Both the position numbers and the translations under genes were made by a program. The notes below the pieces were generated by a model, which saw only the letters and a list, made by a program, of their open reading frames with translations, had not been told where the DNA came from and did no database searches. A stretch of 64,000 nucleotides of DNA from Paramesorhizobium deserti (lineage in GTDB: Bacteria > Pseudomonadota > Alphaproteobacteria > Rhizobiales > Rhizobiaceae): contig NZ_LNTU01000023.1 of assembly GCF_001558695.1 (NCBI RefSeq), positions 558,001 to 622,000 on the forward strand, given 5' to 3'. Shown here one piece after another: positions 26,591 to 35,074 of this stretch (positions are counted from its first letter, which is position 1; each line of letters opens with the position of its first letter).

Positions 26591-26599
26591 CTCCTCCTT
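26591..26599 (-). promoter_or_regulatory. Strong ribosome-binding site fixing the TTG start of moaA
   Basis: AAGGAGGAG on the minus strand, followed by the six-base spacer CAATTC and then TTG at 26584. It is the best match to the anti-Shine-Dalgarno sequence near any candidate moaA start and lies inside the frame of the longer candidate. Confidence 0.75.
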
Positions 26600-26731
26600 G
26601 AACAGAGATAAGATGCCGGCCGGGATGTGTCCAGTCACAAGCCGGTCAAGAGGCCGTGGGGAACGGCTTGCTGCCCGGGCTCATTCCGCCTATCACAGGG
26701 AAAATTGCCGGGTGGGAAGCAGGAGAGCGTC

Positions 26732-27091
26732 ATGGCCGAAGTCTGGCCCAGGGAATTGCGTGTTTCGCCTGATCGCAGGACACTGACGATCAGTTTCGAC
26801 AATGGCGAGGTCTATGCGCTTGCCGCCGAGATGCTGCGCGTGTTGTCGCCATCGGCGGAAGTGCAGGGCCACTCGCCGGAACAGCGGGTGACGGTGCCCG
26901 GCAAGATCAATGTGGCCATCCTGAAGATGGAACCGGTCGGCAATTATGCCGTCCGCATCACGTTCGACGACATGCACGATACCGGGCTTTTCAGCTGGAC
27001 CTATCTCAGGGAACTCGGCCGCGAAAAAGAAAACCGCTGGCAGGCCTATCTCGATGAATTGGCGGAAAAAGGGCTCAGTCGCGAGCGGTGA
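26732..27091 (+). CDS. DUF971 domain protein
   Basis: Small protein of 119 residues of the DUF971 (gamma-butyrobetaine-hydroxylase N-terminal-like) family, linked in many bacteria to iron-sulfur cluster proteins. It has WPRELRVSPDRRTLTISFDN, the family's YALAAEMLRVLSPSAEVQGH, and DDMHDTGLFSWTYLRELG. ATG 26732 has AGGAG six bases upstream. The gene is divergent from moaA and three bases ahead of the PPOX protein, with which it forms an operon. Its exact role here is unknown. Confidence 0.85.
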   Translation: MAEVWPRELRVSPDRRTLTISFDNGEVYALAAEMLRVLSPSAEVQGHSPEQRVTVPGKINVAILKMEPVGNYAVRITFDDMHDTGLFSWTYLRELGREKENRWQAYLDELAEKGLSRER

Positions 27092-27100
27092 GGGATGGAT

Positions 27101-27709
27101 ATGACGATCATCAGGACGGTTGAGGAACTCGAAGCGCTCTACGGCAAGCCGGGCGAGACATCGCTCGTTAAGGAGTTAGACCATATCATCCCCGAATACG
27201 CGGCTTTCATAGAGGCTTCGCCCTTCGTCGCCTTGGCGACATCAGGGCCGGAGGGGCTGGACTGCTCGCCGCGCGGCGATCTCGCAGGCTTCGTCCGCAT
27301 CCATGATGAGCGCACTTTGATGATGCCGGACCGGCACGGCAACAATCGCGCCGATTCATTGAAGAACATCATCCGCGACGGCAGGGCCGGCCTGCTCTTT
27401 CTCGTGCCCGGCTCAGGCACCACGCTGCGCCTCAACGGCCGCGCCTCGGTCTCGGTCGATCCGGAATTGTGCGCTTCCTTTGCCGTGGAAGGAAAGGCAG
27501 CGCGATCCGTGATGATCATCGATGTCGAAGCGGTCTATTTCCAGTGCGCGCGAGCAATCCATCGCTCGGAGCTGTGGAACGCGGAAAAGCATGTCGATCC
27601 CAAGAGTTTGCCGACTCCAGGCCAGATGCTGAAGCGCGCCAGCACCGGTTTCGACGGCGAAGCTTACGACGCGGCTTGGCTGGAGCGGGCCAAGGCGACG
27701 ATGTGGTAG
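27101..27709 (+). CDS. Pyridoxamine-5'-phosphate-oxidase-like FMN-binding protein
   Basis: PPOX-class split-barrel flavoprotein of 202 residues, of the MSMEG_1061-like type with an HDHD-like N-terminal helix (IIRTVEELEALYGKP). The barrel carries FVALATSGPEGLDCSPRGD, DRHGNNRADSLKNII and GLLFLVPGSGTTLRLNG. ATG 27101 has GAGGG six bases upstream; ATG 27095 is too close to that site. Members of this family are FMN- or F420-dependent reductases of unknown substrate. It follows DUF971 after nine bases. Confidence 0.83.
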   Translation: MTIIRTVEELEALYGKPGETSLVKELDHIIPEYAAFIEASPFVALATSGPEGLDCSPRGDLAGFVRIHDERTLMMPDRHGNNRADSLKNIIRDGRAGLLFLVPGSGTTLRLNGRASVSVDPELCASFAVEGKAARSVMIIDVEAVYFQCARAIHRSELWNAEKHVDPKSLPTPGQMLKRASTGFDGEAYDAAWLERAKATMW

Positions 27710-27775
27710 GCGCCATTAGCGGCTGTCTTGATAGTGTCGTGGCCGTTTAAATAGCAATGGCCTTGGGTCTGAGTG

Positions 27776-27826
27776 CTGGTGGAGTGGCGAGGATCCATCC
27801 CGGAACGCTTCAAACGGAAAACCGCT
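27776..27826. repeat. CCTCGGG-family remnant
   Basis: Only the outer parts of the family unit remain: GCTGGTGGAGTGGC joined directly to GAGGATCCATCCCGGAACG and the right flank TTCAAACGGAAAACCGCT. The left stem arm has been lost, so no hairpin forms. It lies between the convergent PPOX and MarR genes. Confidence 0.75.
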
Positions 27827-27845
27827 CGTTTTTCGGTAGAACGAC

Positions 27846-28310
27846 CTAGTCCTCCTTCAGCATTTCGGTGATGCGGCGCATCATGTCGCCCATCATGTCG
27901 CATTGCTCGGGGGTGGACTGGTTCAGCACGCGGTCGATCAGTGCGGTATAGACCTCAAGCGCCTGCATCAGTTTCTTCTCGCCCTCGTCGGTCAGGTAGA
28001 GGCGCATCACGCGCTTGTCCTTGCGGTCGCCCTCGCGCCGCAGAAGCCCCTGCGTCTCGAGTTGCGGCAGGAGCATGGTGATGTTGGAGCGTCCGACCAG
28101 CAGCCGGCGGGCGAGGTCGTGCTGCGACTGGCCGGGATGGCGGTAGAGATTGATCATGGCGTCGAGCTGCGCGATCTTGAGATCGAGGGGCGCGAGCGCA
28201 CGGCTCAGTGCGCGCCCCACTGCCTTTTCGGCACGCATCATCGCGACCCAGTTCTTGAAGCGCGGATTGTCCCAGGGAAGCGGTTTCGGTACGTCTTGCT
28301 TTTTGTTCAT
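27846..28310 (-). CDS. MarR-family transcriptional regulator
   Basis: Winged-helix repressor of 154 residues with APLDLKIAQLDAMINLYRHP, the recognition region DLARRLLVGRSNITMLLPQL, and the wing LLRREGDRKDKRVMRLYLTD. The ATG 28310 start gives a normal length; the frame extends further upstream into the operator region without support. It is divergent from an alpha/beta hydrolase, and palindromes between them (28313-28338) are likely its own operator. Families with this arrangement usually sense a phenolic or lipophilic compound. Confidence 0.88.
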   Translation of the reverse strand: MNKKQDVPKPLPWDNPRFKNWVAMMRAEKAVGRALSRALAPLDLKIAQLDAMINLYRHPGQSQHDLARRLLVGRSNITMLLPQLETQGLLRREGDRKDKRVMRLYLTDEGEKKLMQALEVYTALIDRVLNQSTPEQCDMMGDMMRRITEMLKED

Positions 28311-28312
28311 TC

Positions 28313-28338
28313 TTGTACAATATTGTTCATAGTTGAAC
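28313..28338. promoter_or_regulatory. Candidate MarR operator palindromes
   Basis: TTGTACAA at 28313-28320 and GTTCA-TAGT-TGAAC at 28325-28338 lie just upstream of the regulator start in an A/T-rich gap shared with the divergent hydrolase. Two adjacent palindromes in a divergent MarR gap are the usual operator arrangement. Confidence 0.55.
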
Positions 28339-28435
28339 ATTTTTTTCGGCACAAGTCCGCTGGGAAAACGGTTCCTGTTTTTCCCGGGAAAACCGCTTCG
28401 CACTTTTCCTGGACTTGCTTCAGGGGATTTCGACT

Positions 28436-29344
28436 ATGACACCCTTCGTCTTCCAGGTCACCCGTCTCGGTTTCGATATCTATGGCCGGGTCGCGCCAAA
28501 GCAAGCAGGCCGCGCCGCCTTCAGGCTTTTCTGCCGCACGCCGGATCGCAAGCCGAAAACCAAGTCCCATGCGGAAAAGCTGGCACGCGCCGAGGCCAAG
28601 ATGCGCAAGGCGCGGCGTCTGGACCTGGCAATCGACCGGGGCCTGTTCACGTCTCATCTTTTCGAGCCTGACAAACCCACGCCCTCGGCGAGGACTTCCC
28701 TTGTCGTTCATGGCTGGGGCTCGCGCACGGCCGACATGCTCGCCATCATCGATGCGCTGCTCAAGGCGGGCGAGCGGGTCGTCTCCATCGATTTGCCGGG
28801 GCATGGCGCCTCGCCGGGCAGGGCGCTCAACATGGTGCAGGCGATCGCGGCGGTGGATGCCGCCTGGCGGCAATATGGGCCTTTTCACGCCATGATCGGC
28901 CATTCCTTCGGCGGCGCCGTCATCGTCAATGTGGCGGCAGGGGCTGTTCCCTGCTACCGGGCGCGCAAGCCGGAAAGGCTCGTCACCATCGCCGCGCCGC
29001 ACTCGATGACCGAGGTCTTCGACGGTTTCGGCAGGATGGTCGGGCTGCGGCCGGAGGTGCGCAACGCCATGGATGACGAAGTGCTGCGGATCGCATGCCA
29101 GCCACTCTCCGCTTTCGATACGGACCAGCACCTGCGGTATCTGAAAATCCCCGCGCTGGTGATCCACGCCCGTGACGACAAGGAGGTGCCGGCGAAATCG
29201 GCGGAAGCAAAGGCCAAGGCAGGGTCGCACATCACGCTCCACTGGGCGGACGGGCTCGGTCACTGGCGAATCATCGCCAGTCCGGAGGTGGCCGCGCGGG
29301 TGGCGCGGTTCGTGGCGGGGGATGAGGCGGTGGCGGCGGCGTAG
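28436..29344 (+). CDS. Alpha/beta hydrolase
   Basis: Serine hydrolase of 302 residues. After an N-terminal extension rich in Lys/Arg (residues ~25-60), the fold has the oxyanion HGWGSRT, the nucleophile elbow GHSFGG, the acid in IHARDDKEVP and the base in GLGHWRI, giving a complete Ser-Asp-His triad. AGGGGA seven bases upstream supports ATG 28436. It is divergent from a MarR regulator and is probably its target. The substrate is unknown; an ester or lactone is likely for this fold. Confidence 0.87.
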   Translation: MTPFVFQVTRLGFDIYGRVAPKQAGRAAFRLFCRTPDRKPKTKSHAEKLARAEAKMRKARRLDLAIDRGLFTSHLFEPDKPTPSARTSLVVHGWGSRTADMLAIIDALLKAGERVVSIDLPGHGASPGRALNMVQAIAAVDAAWRQYGPFHAMIGHSFGGAVIVNVAAGAVPCYRARKPERLVTIAAPHSMTEVFDGFGRMVGLRPEVRNAMDDEVLRIACQPLSAFDTDQHLRYLKIPALVIHARDDKEVPAKSAEAKAKAGSHITLHWADGLGHWRIIASPEVAARVARFVAGDEAVAAA

Positions 29345-29361
29345 CCTTTCAAATCGGATAT

Positions 29362-29402
29362 GCTGGCAGGACAGAGGGGCGCGCTGTCCCGCTAGTATTT
29401 CC
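29362..29402. repeat. Single end of the ~190-bp GGGGGAGAT-arm element
   Basis: GCTGGCAGGACAGAGGGGCG followed by CGCTGTCCCGCTAGTATTT matches the right end of the copies at 8621-8810 and 63283-63477. The rest of the element is absent. It lies between the convergent hydrolase and fumarase genes. Confidence 0.75.
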
Positions 29403-29447
29403 GTTGATCTACTGAAGCAAACCGGGGAACCAGAACGCCCGATAACC

Positions 29448-31067
29448 TCACCCCAGATTCAATTCCTTGAAGAAATCATTGCCCTTGTCGTCGATGACGG
29501 TGAAGGCGGGGAAGTCTTCGACTTCGATGCGCCAGATCGCCTCCATGCCGAGTTCGGTATATTCGACCACTTCGACTTGTCTGATGCAGTCCTGCGCGAG
29601 ACGCGCGGCGGGACCGCCGATGGAGCCGAGATAGAACCCACCGTGCCGCCCGCAGGCCTCGCGCACCTGGCGCGAGCGGTTGCCCTTTGCGAGCATCACC
29701 ATTGAACCGCCGAAGGATTGGAACTGGTCGACATAGGAATCCATGCGGCCCGCCGTCGTCGGGCCGAAGGAGCCGGAGGCGTAGCCCGCCGGCGTTTTGG
29801 CCGGGCCGGCATAATAGATCGGGTGGTTCTTGAAATAGTCCGGCATCGGCTCGCCGCGTTCCAGCCGCTCGCGGATCTTCGCATGTGCCAGATCGCGGGC
29901 GACGATGATCGGGCCGGAGAGCGAAAGCCTCGTCTTTACGGGGTGTTTCGAGAGTTCGCTCAGAATCGCGCTCATCGGCTGGTTCAGATCGATCTTTACG
30001 ACGTGCGAGGAAAGCTTTTCCTCGTCGATATCGGGCATGTACTTTGCCGGATTGGTCTCGAGTTGTTCCAGGAAAATGCCGTCCTTGGTGATTTTTCCCT
30101 TGGCCTGGCGGTCTGCCGAGCAGGAGACGCCGAGGCCGATCGGCAGCGAGGCGCCATGACGGGGCAGGCGGATGACGCGCACGTCATGGCAGAAATATTT
30201 GCCGCCGAACTGCGCACCGACGCCCAGCGACTGCGTCAGCTTGTGGATTTCGGCTTCCATCTCCAGGTCGCGGAAGGCATGGCCGTTTTCCGAGCCCTTT
30301 GTGGGAAGGTTGTCGAGATAGCGCGTCGAGGCGAGCTTGACCGTCTTCAGATTCATCTCGGCCGACGTGCCGCCGATCACCACGGCCAGATGGTAAGGCG
30401 GGCAGGCGGCGGTGCCGAGCGTCAGGATCTTCTCCTTCAGGAAGTCGATCATCCGATCGTGGCTGAGAAGCGATGGCGTGCCCTGGTAAAGGAAGGTCTT
30501 GTTGGCCGAGCCGCCACCTTTGGCCACGAAGAGGAATTTGTATGCGTCCTCGCCTTCCTCATAGATGTCGATCTGTGCCGGCAGATTGTTCTTCGTGTTC
30601 TTTTCCTCGAACATCGAGAGCGGGGCCAGTTGCGAATAGCGCAGGTTCTTCTTCTCATAGGCATCGAGTACGCCGGCGCCCAACGCTTCCGCGTCGCCGC
30701 CTTCGGTCCACACGCGACGGCCCTTCTTGCCCATGATGATCGCCGTGCCGGTGTCCTGGCACATGGGCAGGATGCCGCCAGCGGCGATGTTTGCGTTCTT
30801 CAGGAGATCGTAGGCGACGAAGCGGTCATTGTCGGTCGCCTCCGGGTCTTCGAGGATTTTTGCAAGCTGCTGGAGGTGCCCGGGGCTCAGGAGATGGTTG
30901 ATATCGGCAAAGGCCGTCTCTGAGAGAAGCCGCAACCCTTCCGCATCGACGCTGAGGATTTCCTGCCCCTTGAAGCTGTCAACCGAGACATGGTCGTCGG
31001 TGAGCTTGCGCCAGGGTGTTTCGTCCGGGCCCAGAGGAAAGAGATCGGCGGCGATCGCGTCAGCCAT
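29448..31067 (-). CDS. fumA: Class I fumarate hydratase (iron-sulfur)
   Basis: Interconverts fumarate and malate in the citric acid cycle using a [4Fe-4S] cluster. The 539-residue product has the alpha and beta regions fused, with cluster cysteines in [33 protein letters not shown] and [10 protein letters not shown], and [20 protein letters not shown] toward the C-terminus. ATG 31067 is spaced better from GGGG than ATG 31073; either gives nearly the same protein. Being oxygen-sensitive, it is often paired with a class II enzyme elsewhere. It stands alone here. Confidence 0.93.
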   Translation of the reverse strand: MADAIAADLFPLGPDETPWRKLTDDHVSVDSFKGQEILSVDAEGLRLLSETAFADINHLLSPGHLQQLAKILEDPEATDNDRFVAYDLLKNANIAAGGILPMCQDTGTAIIMGKKGRRVWTEGGDAEALGAGVLDAYEKKNLRYSQLAPLSMFEEKNTKNNLPAQIDIYEEGEDAYKFLFVAKGGGSANKTFLYQGTPSLLSHDRMIDFLKEKILTLGTAACPPYHLAVVIGGTSAEMNLKTVKLASTRYLDNLPTKGSENGHAFRDLEMEAEIHKLTQSLGVGAQFGGKYFCHDVRVIRLPRHGASLPIGLGVSCSADRQAKGKITKDGIFLEQLETNPAKYMPDIDEEKLSSHVVKIDLNQPMSAILSELSKHPVKTRLSLSGPIIVARDLAHAKIRERLERGEPMPDYFKNHPIYYAGPAKTPAGYASGSFGPTTAGRMDSYVDQFQSFGGSMVMLAKGNRSRQVREACGRHGGFYLGSIGGPAARLAQDCIRQVEVVEYTELGMEAIWRIEVEDFPAFTVIDDKGNDFFKELNLG

Positions 31068-31352
31068 TTGCATTACCCCGTTTTGTAATCTGCCCCTGCG
31101 GGCGGCTCCTTGCAGGGGCTTTTATCCGCGCCAACCGGTGAAATCCACTGCGGCAGATCGCGCCGCGCTCATTCCAGAGGAGATGCAGAAAGGTCACGCC
31201 TCAAGCGAATGTGAAGGGGAGCGGGCGCCGGCCGGCAAAGAAAGCTTTCCCGTTAAAAGAATCTATACGACCCTTTCGCAAAGGTGGGGTTTCCGACGGA
31301 ATCACGTTCAGCGATCGCCGTCAGTCACGACAAAACTCAACGGGCGGACATC

Positions 31353-33353
31353 ATGCATTTTCCTTCCAGAAACAAAGCTCTGGCTGCAGCGGCTACCGGC
31401 GTCGTGCTTGCCGTTTCGACGGCGTTGACGACAACCGACGCGCTCGCCGCCAGTACGCTTCTGGAACTCTTCCGACAGAGAAACCAGGTCCAAAGCCAGC
31501 CACCCGCCGAACCCGCCCAGCCATCAAGGCCGGCAGCCGCGGTTCGGACGCCGCGCGCCGCTCCTCCGGTGCAGCCGCGGGCCAGCGCCAGTCAGCCGGC
31601 AGCCCCCATCAAACGGATCACCGTGAAGGGGCCGCAGGTCTATGACTATAAGCCCGAAGCGCTGGTCCGGATCGATTTCACCAAGTTCGACATGCAGATG
31701 ACGGCGGCCACCGAGGATGCAGACCGGTCGGACATCGATGCGATCACATCCGGCATGCCGCCCCTGCCGACGAAGGTGGAGCCTTCGGGCGGGGAGAGCG
31801 TTTTCGCCGAGGCAATCGAGCATCTGAAAACGACCGATGTGCGCGCCGAAAAGAAAATCGCCGATGCGGTCGTCGATTTCTATTCCACACATCAGAAGTT
31901 CCTCTGGTCGAAGGACCTGGAGGTCGAACCGAAGGCAAAGGATGTGGCCGCGTTCTTCGCCAGGGCGGGCGAAGAAGGCCTTGATCCGGAAGAATACGCC
32001 GTCATCATCCCGGCGGATGGTTTCGATGAGGCGGACAAGCAGGCGCGCCTGCAGAAGCTGGCCGAATTCGAGGTCGCGCTTACGGCGCGGGCCTTGCGCT
32101 ATGCCGTCGACGCGGGCGAGGGGCGTATCATCGCCGACCGGCTGAGCGAGATGCATGATCTGCCGAGAAACCGGGTGAACATCCGTGATGTGCTGGAGAA
32201 ACTGGTCGTGGCGGACGATCCGGCCGCCTATCTCGCCTCGTTCCAGCCGCAGAACAAATGGTACGCGGACCTGAAGAAGAGCCTCGCCGATCTGGAAGAT
32301 AGGGAAAACGAGGTGCAGGTGCGCATTGCGCCCGGCACGCTGATCCGCCCCGGAGACGACAATCCGGAGATCGCCAATGTGGTGGCGCTGATCCTGAAGA
32401 AGGCGCCCGCCGATTATCTGGCAAAGCATGAGGCGGTTCTAGCCGAGCATGAGGGAGCCACCGTCTATGACGCGGCGCTGGTGGCGGCGATCAAGGATTA
32501 CCAGAAGCAGGCGGGCAAGGCGCCTGACGGGGTGATCGGCCGCAACACGATCGCGACGCTGCAGGGCGAATCCGTGGCGGTGAAGCGCGACCGCATCCTT
32601 TATGCGATGGAGCGTTTGCGCTGGCTGCCGCACGATTTCGGCAAACGCTATGTCTTCGTCAACCAGCCTGCCTACCGGGCGCAATATTTCGCGGACGGGC
32701 AGGAGAAGCTGGCGATGAACGTCGTGGTCGGCTCACCGCAGCATCAGACCTATTTCTTCTACAACAAGATCCAGACGGTGGTGTTCAACCCATCCTGGGG
32801 CGTGCCGCGCTCCATAGTCCTGAATGAGATGATGCCGCGCATCCTGCGCGATCCCGGCTATCTCGAACGCAACGGCTACGAGGTCTATAGCGGGGGCAAG
32901 CGGGTGCCTGCGAGCTCGGTCAACTGGTCGCGGGTAGCAGCGGGCGGCGGCGGTGTCGGCATCCGCCAGACCCCGAGCCTCGACAATGCGCTGGGCGAAT
33001 TGAAGATCCTCTTCCCCAACAGCCATGACATCTACATGCACGATACGCCGGCCAAATCCTATTTCAAGCGGGACATGCGGGCGCTGAGCCATGGCTGCAT
33101 CCGCCTGGAACGCCCGCGCGACATGGCCGCCGCCGTGCTCGACGTGCCGGTGGAGAGCCTCAATAAATATTTCGGCAAGAACGAGCGCGGCGTGAAAGTG
33201 CCGGAGCAGATCCCCGTCTATATCGCCTATTTCACCGCCTGGCCGGACGCCTCGACCGGCAAGATTCGCTACTATGACGATGTTTATGAGCGTGATGCCC
33301 ATCTCGCCAAGGCGATGGAGAAGACGCGTCAGTCACGACTGGCGAATAGCTAA
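31353..33353 (+). CDS. Periplasmic L,D-transpeptidase with peptidoglycan-binding domain (YcbB-like)
   Basis: Forms 3-3 cross-links in peptidoglycan or attaches proteins to it. The 666-residue precursor has a signal peptide (cleavage near ...TDALAAS), a Pro/Ala/Gln-rich linker, a scaffold region, a peptidoglycan-binding-1 domain (YQKQAGKAPDGVIGRNTIA), and a YkuD catalytic domain with its His in DIYMHDTPAKS and the nucleophile Cys in LSHGCIRLERP. ATG 31353 begins a clear signal sequence. The TAA stop overlaps a heptamer palindrome shared with the convergent Anbu gene. Rhizobiales rely heavily on this enzyme class for polar growth. Confidence 0.9.
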   Translation: MHFPSRNKALAAAATGVVLAVSTALTTTDALAASTLLELFRQRNQVQSQPPAEPAQPSRPAAAVRTPRAAPPVQPRASASQPAAPIKRITVKGPQVYDYKPEALVRIDFTKFDMQMTAATEDADRSDIDAITSGMPPLPTKVEPSGGESVFAEAIEHLKTTDVRAEKKIADAVVDFYSTHQKFLWSKDLEVEPKAKDVAAFFARAGEEGLDPEEYAVIIPADGFDEADKQARLQKLAEFEVALTARALRYAVDAGEGRIIADRLSEMHDLPRNRVNIRDVLEKLVVADDPAAYLASFQPQNKWYADLKKSLADLEDRENEVQVRIAPGTLIRPGDDNPEIANVVALILKKAPADYLAKHEAVLAEHEGATVYDAALVAAIKDYQKQAGKAPDGVIGRNTIATLQGESVAVKRDRILYAMERLRWLPHDFGKRYVFVNQPAYRAQYFADGQEKLAMNVVVGSPQHQTYFFYNKIQTVVFNPSWGVPRSIVLNEMMPRILRDPGYLERNGYEVYSGGKRVPASSVNWSRVAAGGGGVGIRQTPSLDNALGELKILFPNSHDIYMHDTPAKSYFKRDMRALSHGCIRLERPRDMAAAVLDVPVESLNKYFGKNERGVKVPEQIPVYIAYFTAWPDASTGKIRYYDDVYERDAHLAKAMEKTRQSRLANS

Positions 33354-33392
33354 GTGAGATAGTGAGTAGAAATTTCTATCTCACTACTCACT
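33353..33392. repeat. Palindromic heptamer-repeat element, minimal copy (site R2)
   Basis: Forty bases: left arm AGTGAGATAGTGAGTAGAAA and right arm TTTCTATCTCACTACTCACT (after a central T-A). The arms are near-perfect complements built of the same TAGTGAG/ATAGTGAG units as sites at 2554 and 36029. It contains the last A of the L,D-transpeptidase TAA stop and the TAG stop plus last two codons (Ser-Glu) of the convergent Anbu gene, so it also has the position of a bidirectional terminator. Confidence 0.85.
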
Positions 33393-34112
33393 GAACGACG
33401 GCAGGCTTTGGAAGGCGAGTTTGAGCGCTTCCGACCAGCCGTCGGAAATAGCCGTGTAATAGGGGTCGGTGCGCTCGACGCGCTTGTGGATGCCCAGTTT
33501 CAGCGAATCTGCCTCATAGAGCTGCATATCGAGCGGCAGACCGACTGAAAGGTTGGATTTCAGCGTCGAATCAAAGGACACGAAGAGAAGCTTCACGGCG
33601 TCCTCGAAGGTCATCGCCGGGTTATAGGCGCGCACGAGGATCGGCTTGCCGTATTTGTGTTCGCCGATCTGGAAGAAGGGGGTATCGGCCGAAGATTCGA
33701 TGAAATTGCCTTCGGGGTAGATATAGAAGAGGCGGGGCTCGCCGCCCTTGATCTGCCCGCCCAGGATGAAGGAGGCGGAGAAGGAATCGGCATTCTGGCC
33801 GCTCGGTGCGGCCTCACGGATGACTTCCTTGACGGTTTCGCCGATCAGCCTTGCCGTCTGGAACATCGACGGTGTTCCGAAAACCGAAGGGTGACGCTCA
33901 TCCGGCGCTTTCGAACGTTCCTCGATGAGGCTCACGACGCCCTGTGTGGTGGCGAGATTGCCAGCCGACAACAACACGATCACGCGGTCGCCGGTCTTCG
34001 ACCATGTGTGCATCTTGGTGAAGGTCGAGATGTTGTCGAGACCGGCATTGGTCCTTGTATCGGACATGAAGACCAGGCCGCGATCCATCTTTAAACCGAC
34101 GCAATACGTCAT
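33384..34112 (-). CDS. Anbu proteasome-like beta subunit (N-terminal-nucleophile hydrolase)
   Basis: Bacterial proteasome/HslV relative, 242 residues, starting MTYCVGLKMDRGLVF with Thr2 as the expected exposed nucleophile and SDTRTNAGLDNIS following, both diagnostic of Anbu (predicted proteasome-type protease, COG3484). Anbu rings are self-compartmentalised, and peptidase activity is debated. It is the last gene of a minus-strand operon of ATP-grasp, alpha-E and transglutaminase, an arrangement reported for Anbu in other bacteria. The ATG 34112 start follows from the need for Met-Thr. The last residues, Ser-Glu, and the stop come from the heptamer palindrome. Confidence 0.9.
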   Translation of the reverse strand: MTYCVGLKMDRGLVFMSDTRTNAGLDNISTFTKMHTWSKTGDRVIVLLSAGNLATTQGVVSLIEERSKAPDERHPSVFGTPSMFQTARLIGETVKEVIREAAPSGQNADSFSASFILGGQIKGGEPRLFYIYPEGNFIESSADTPFFQIGEHKYGKPILVRAYNPAMTFEDAVKLLFVSFDSTLKSNLSVGLPLDMQLYEADSLKLGIHKRVERTDPYYTAISDGWSEALKLAFQSLPSFSE

Positions 34113-34217
34113 TTCGCAGTTCCAAATCCTTTTCGACAAGCCGCGCTTGCGCAAAACACGAGGCGTTGCAGCGGTTCGCCGATTCCATCGGAACCGGGAC
34201 AGCCCAAGCCGCCGATA

Positions 34218-35015
34218 TTACTGCTCTACATTGATTTCGACCGCAAGCCTCTCGGCGGCATTGCCGAAGCGCACGCCGGAAATCGGCGCCGCGTCACGAT
34301 AGTCGAGGCCGCTGGCGATGCGGACATAGCGCTCGCCTGGGCAGACGCAGTTGGCGGCATCGAAACCCACCCAGCCCAAACCCGGCACATACGCTTCCGC
34401 CCAGGCGTGGCTTGCCGTCTGCTCCGTGACGCCGTCCATCATCAGATAGCCCGAGACATAGCGCGCCGGAATATCGAGAAGGCGGGCGGCGGAAATGAAG
34501 ATATGGGCGTGATCCTGGCAAACGCCCTCGCCGTTCTTCAGCGCGCTTTCGGCATCGGTTCCCACATGGGTCGCGCCGGGGACATAGGCCACCTGCCGGT
34601 GGATGGCGCCCATCAGCGTATGCAGGAGGGACAGCCTGTCGTCCTCGGCGGGAATATCGGTCACCATGGCCCGCAGGGCTTCGCCCGGCTCGGTGAGGGG
34701 GGTGGGGCGCAAGAACAGCCAGAGCGGCGCGAAACCGCCTGTCTCGCCCAGAACGCCGGCCCGGTCCTCGGTCTCGACCTGTCCGGCCGCGATAATGACG
34801 ATGTCATGGGCGCTGCGGGCGTGGCGAACAAGATCGACCTTGTTGCCGAAGCCGTCGGTATAGGAAACCTCGGGATCGGCGCCGTCCACGCTCACCTGCC
34901 AGTCGAGCACCTTCTGGCCGTTCACCGTCTGCGGCCGCAGCCGCAGCCGTTGCACGGCGTAGGGCACGGGGAAATCATAGTGATAGCGCGAGATGTGGCG
35001 GATCGTCAGCAGCAT
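34218..35015 (-). CDS. Bacterial transglutaminase-like cysteine protease (Anbu-operon type)
   Basis: Papain-fold peptidase of 265 residues. It has an N-terminal beta domain (LTIRHISRYHYDFPVPYAVQ), then the catalytic triad: Cys in GEGVCQDHAHIF near 165, His in ASHAWAEAYV near 203, and Asp in GFDAANC near 218. This family is consistently linked with alpha-E and circularly permuted ATP-grasp proteins and may cut the peptide or isopeptide they form. ATG 35015 begins the conserved region; ATG 35039 adds eight residues. A small GCCGGA/TCCGGC hairpin lies between it and the alpha-E stop. Confidence 0.88.
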   Translation of the reverse strand: MLLTIRHISRYHYDFPVPYAVQRLRLRPQTVNGQKVLDWQVSVDGADPEVSYTDGFGNKVDLVRHARSAHDIVIIAAGQVETEDRAGVLGETGGFAPLWLFLRPTPLTEPGEALRAMVTDIPAEDDRLSLLHTLMGAIHRQVAYVPGATHVGTDAESALKNGEGVCQDHAHIFISAARLLDIPARYVSGYLMMDGVTEQTASHAWAEAYVPGLGWVGFDAANCVCPGERYVRIASGLDYRDAAPISGVRFGNAAERLAVEINVEQ

Positions 35016-35074
35016 GAAAGGCTCGTTATTTTGTCGCATTTATGCGACGCCGGACTTCATCCGGCTGCAAAATG

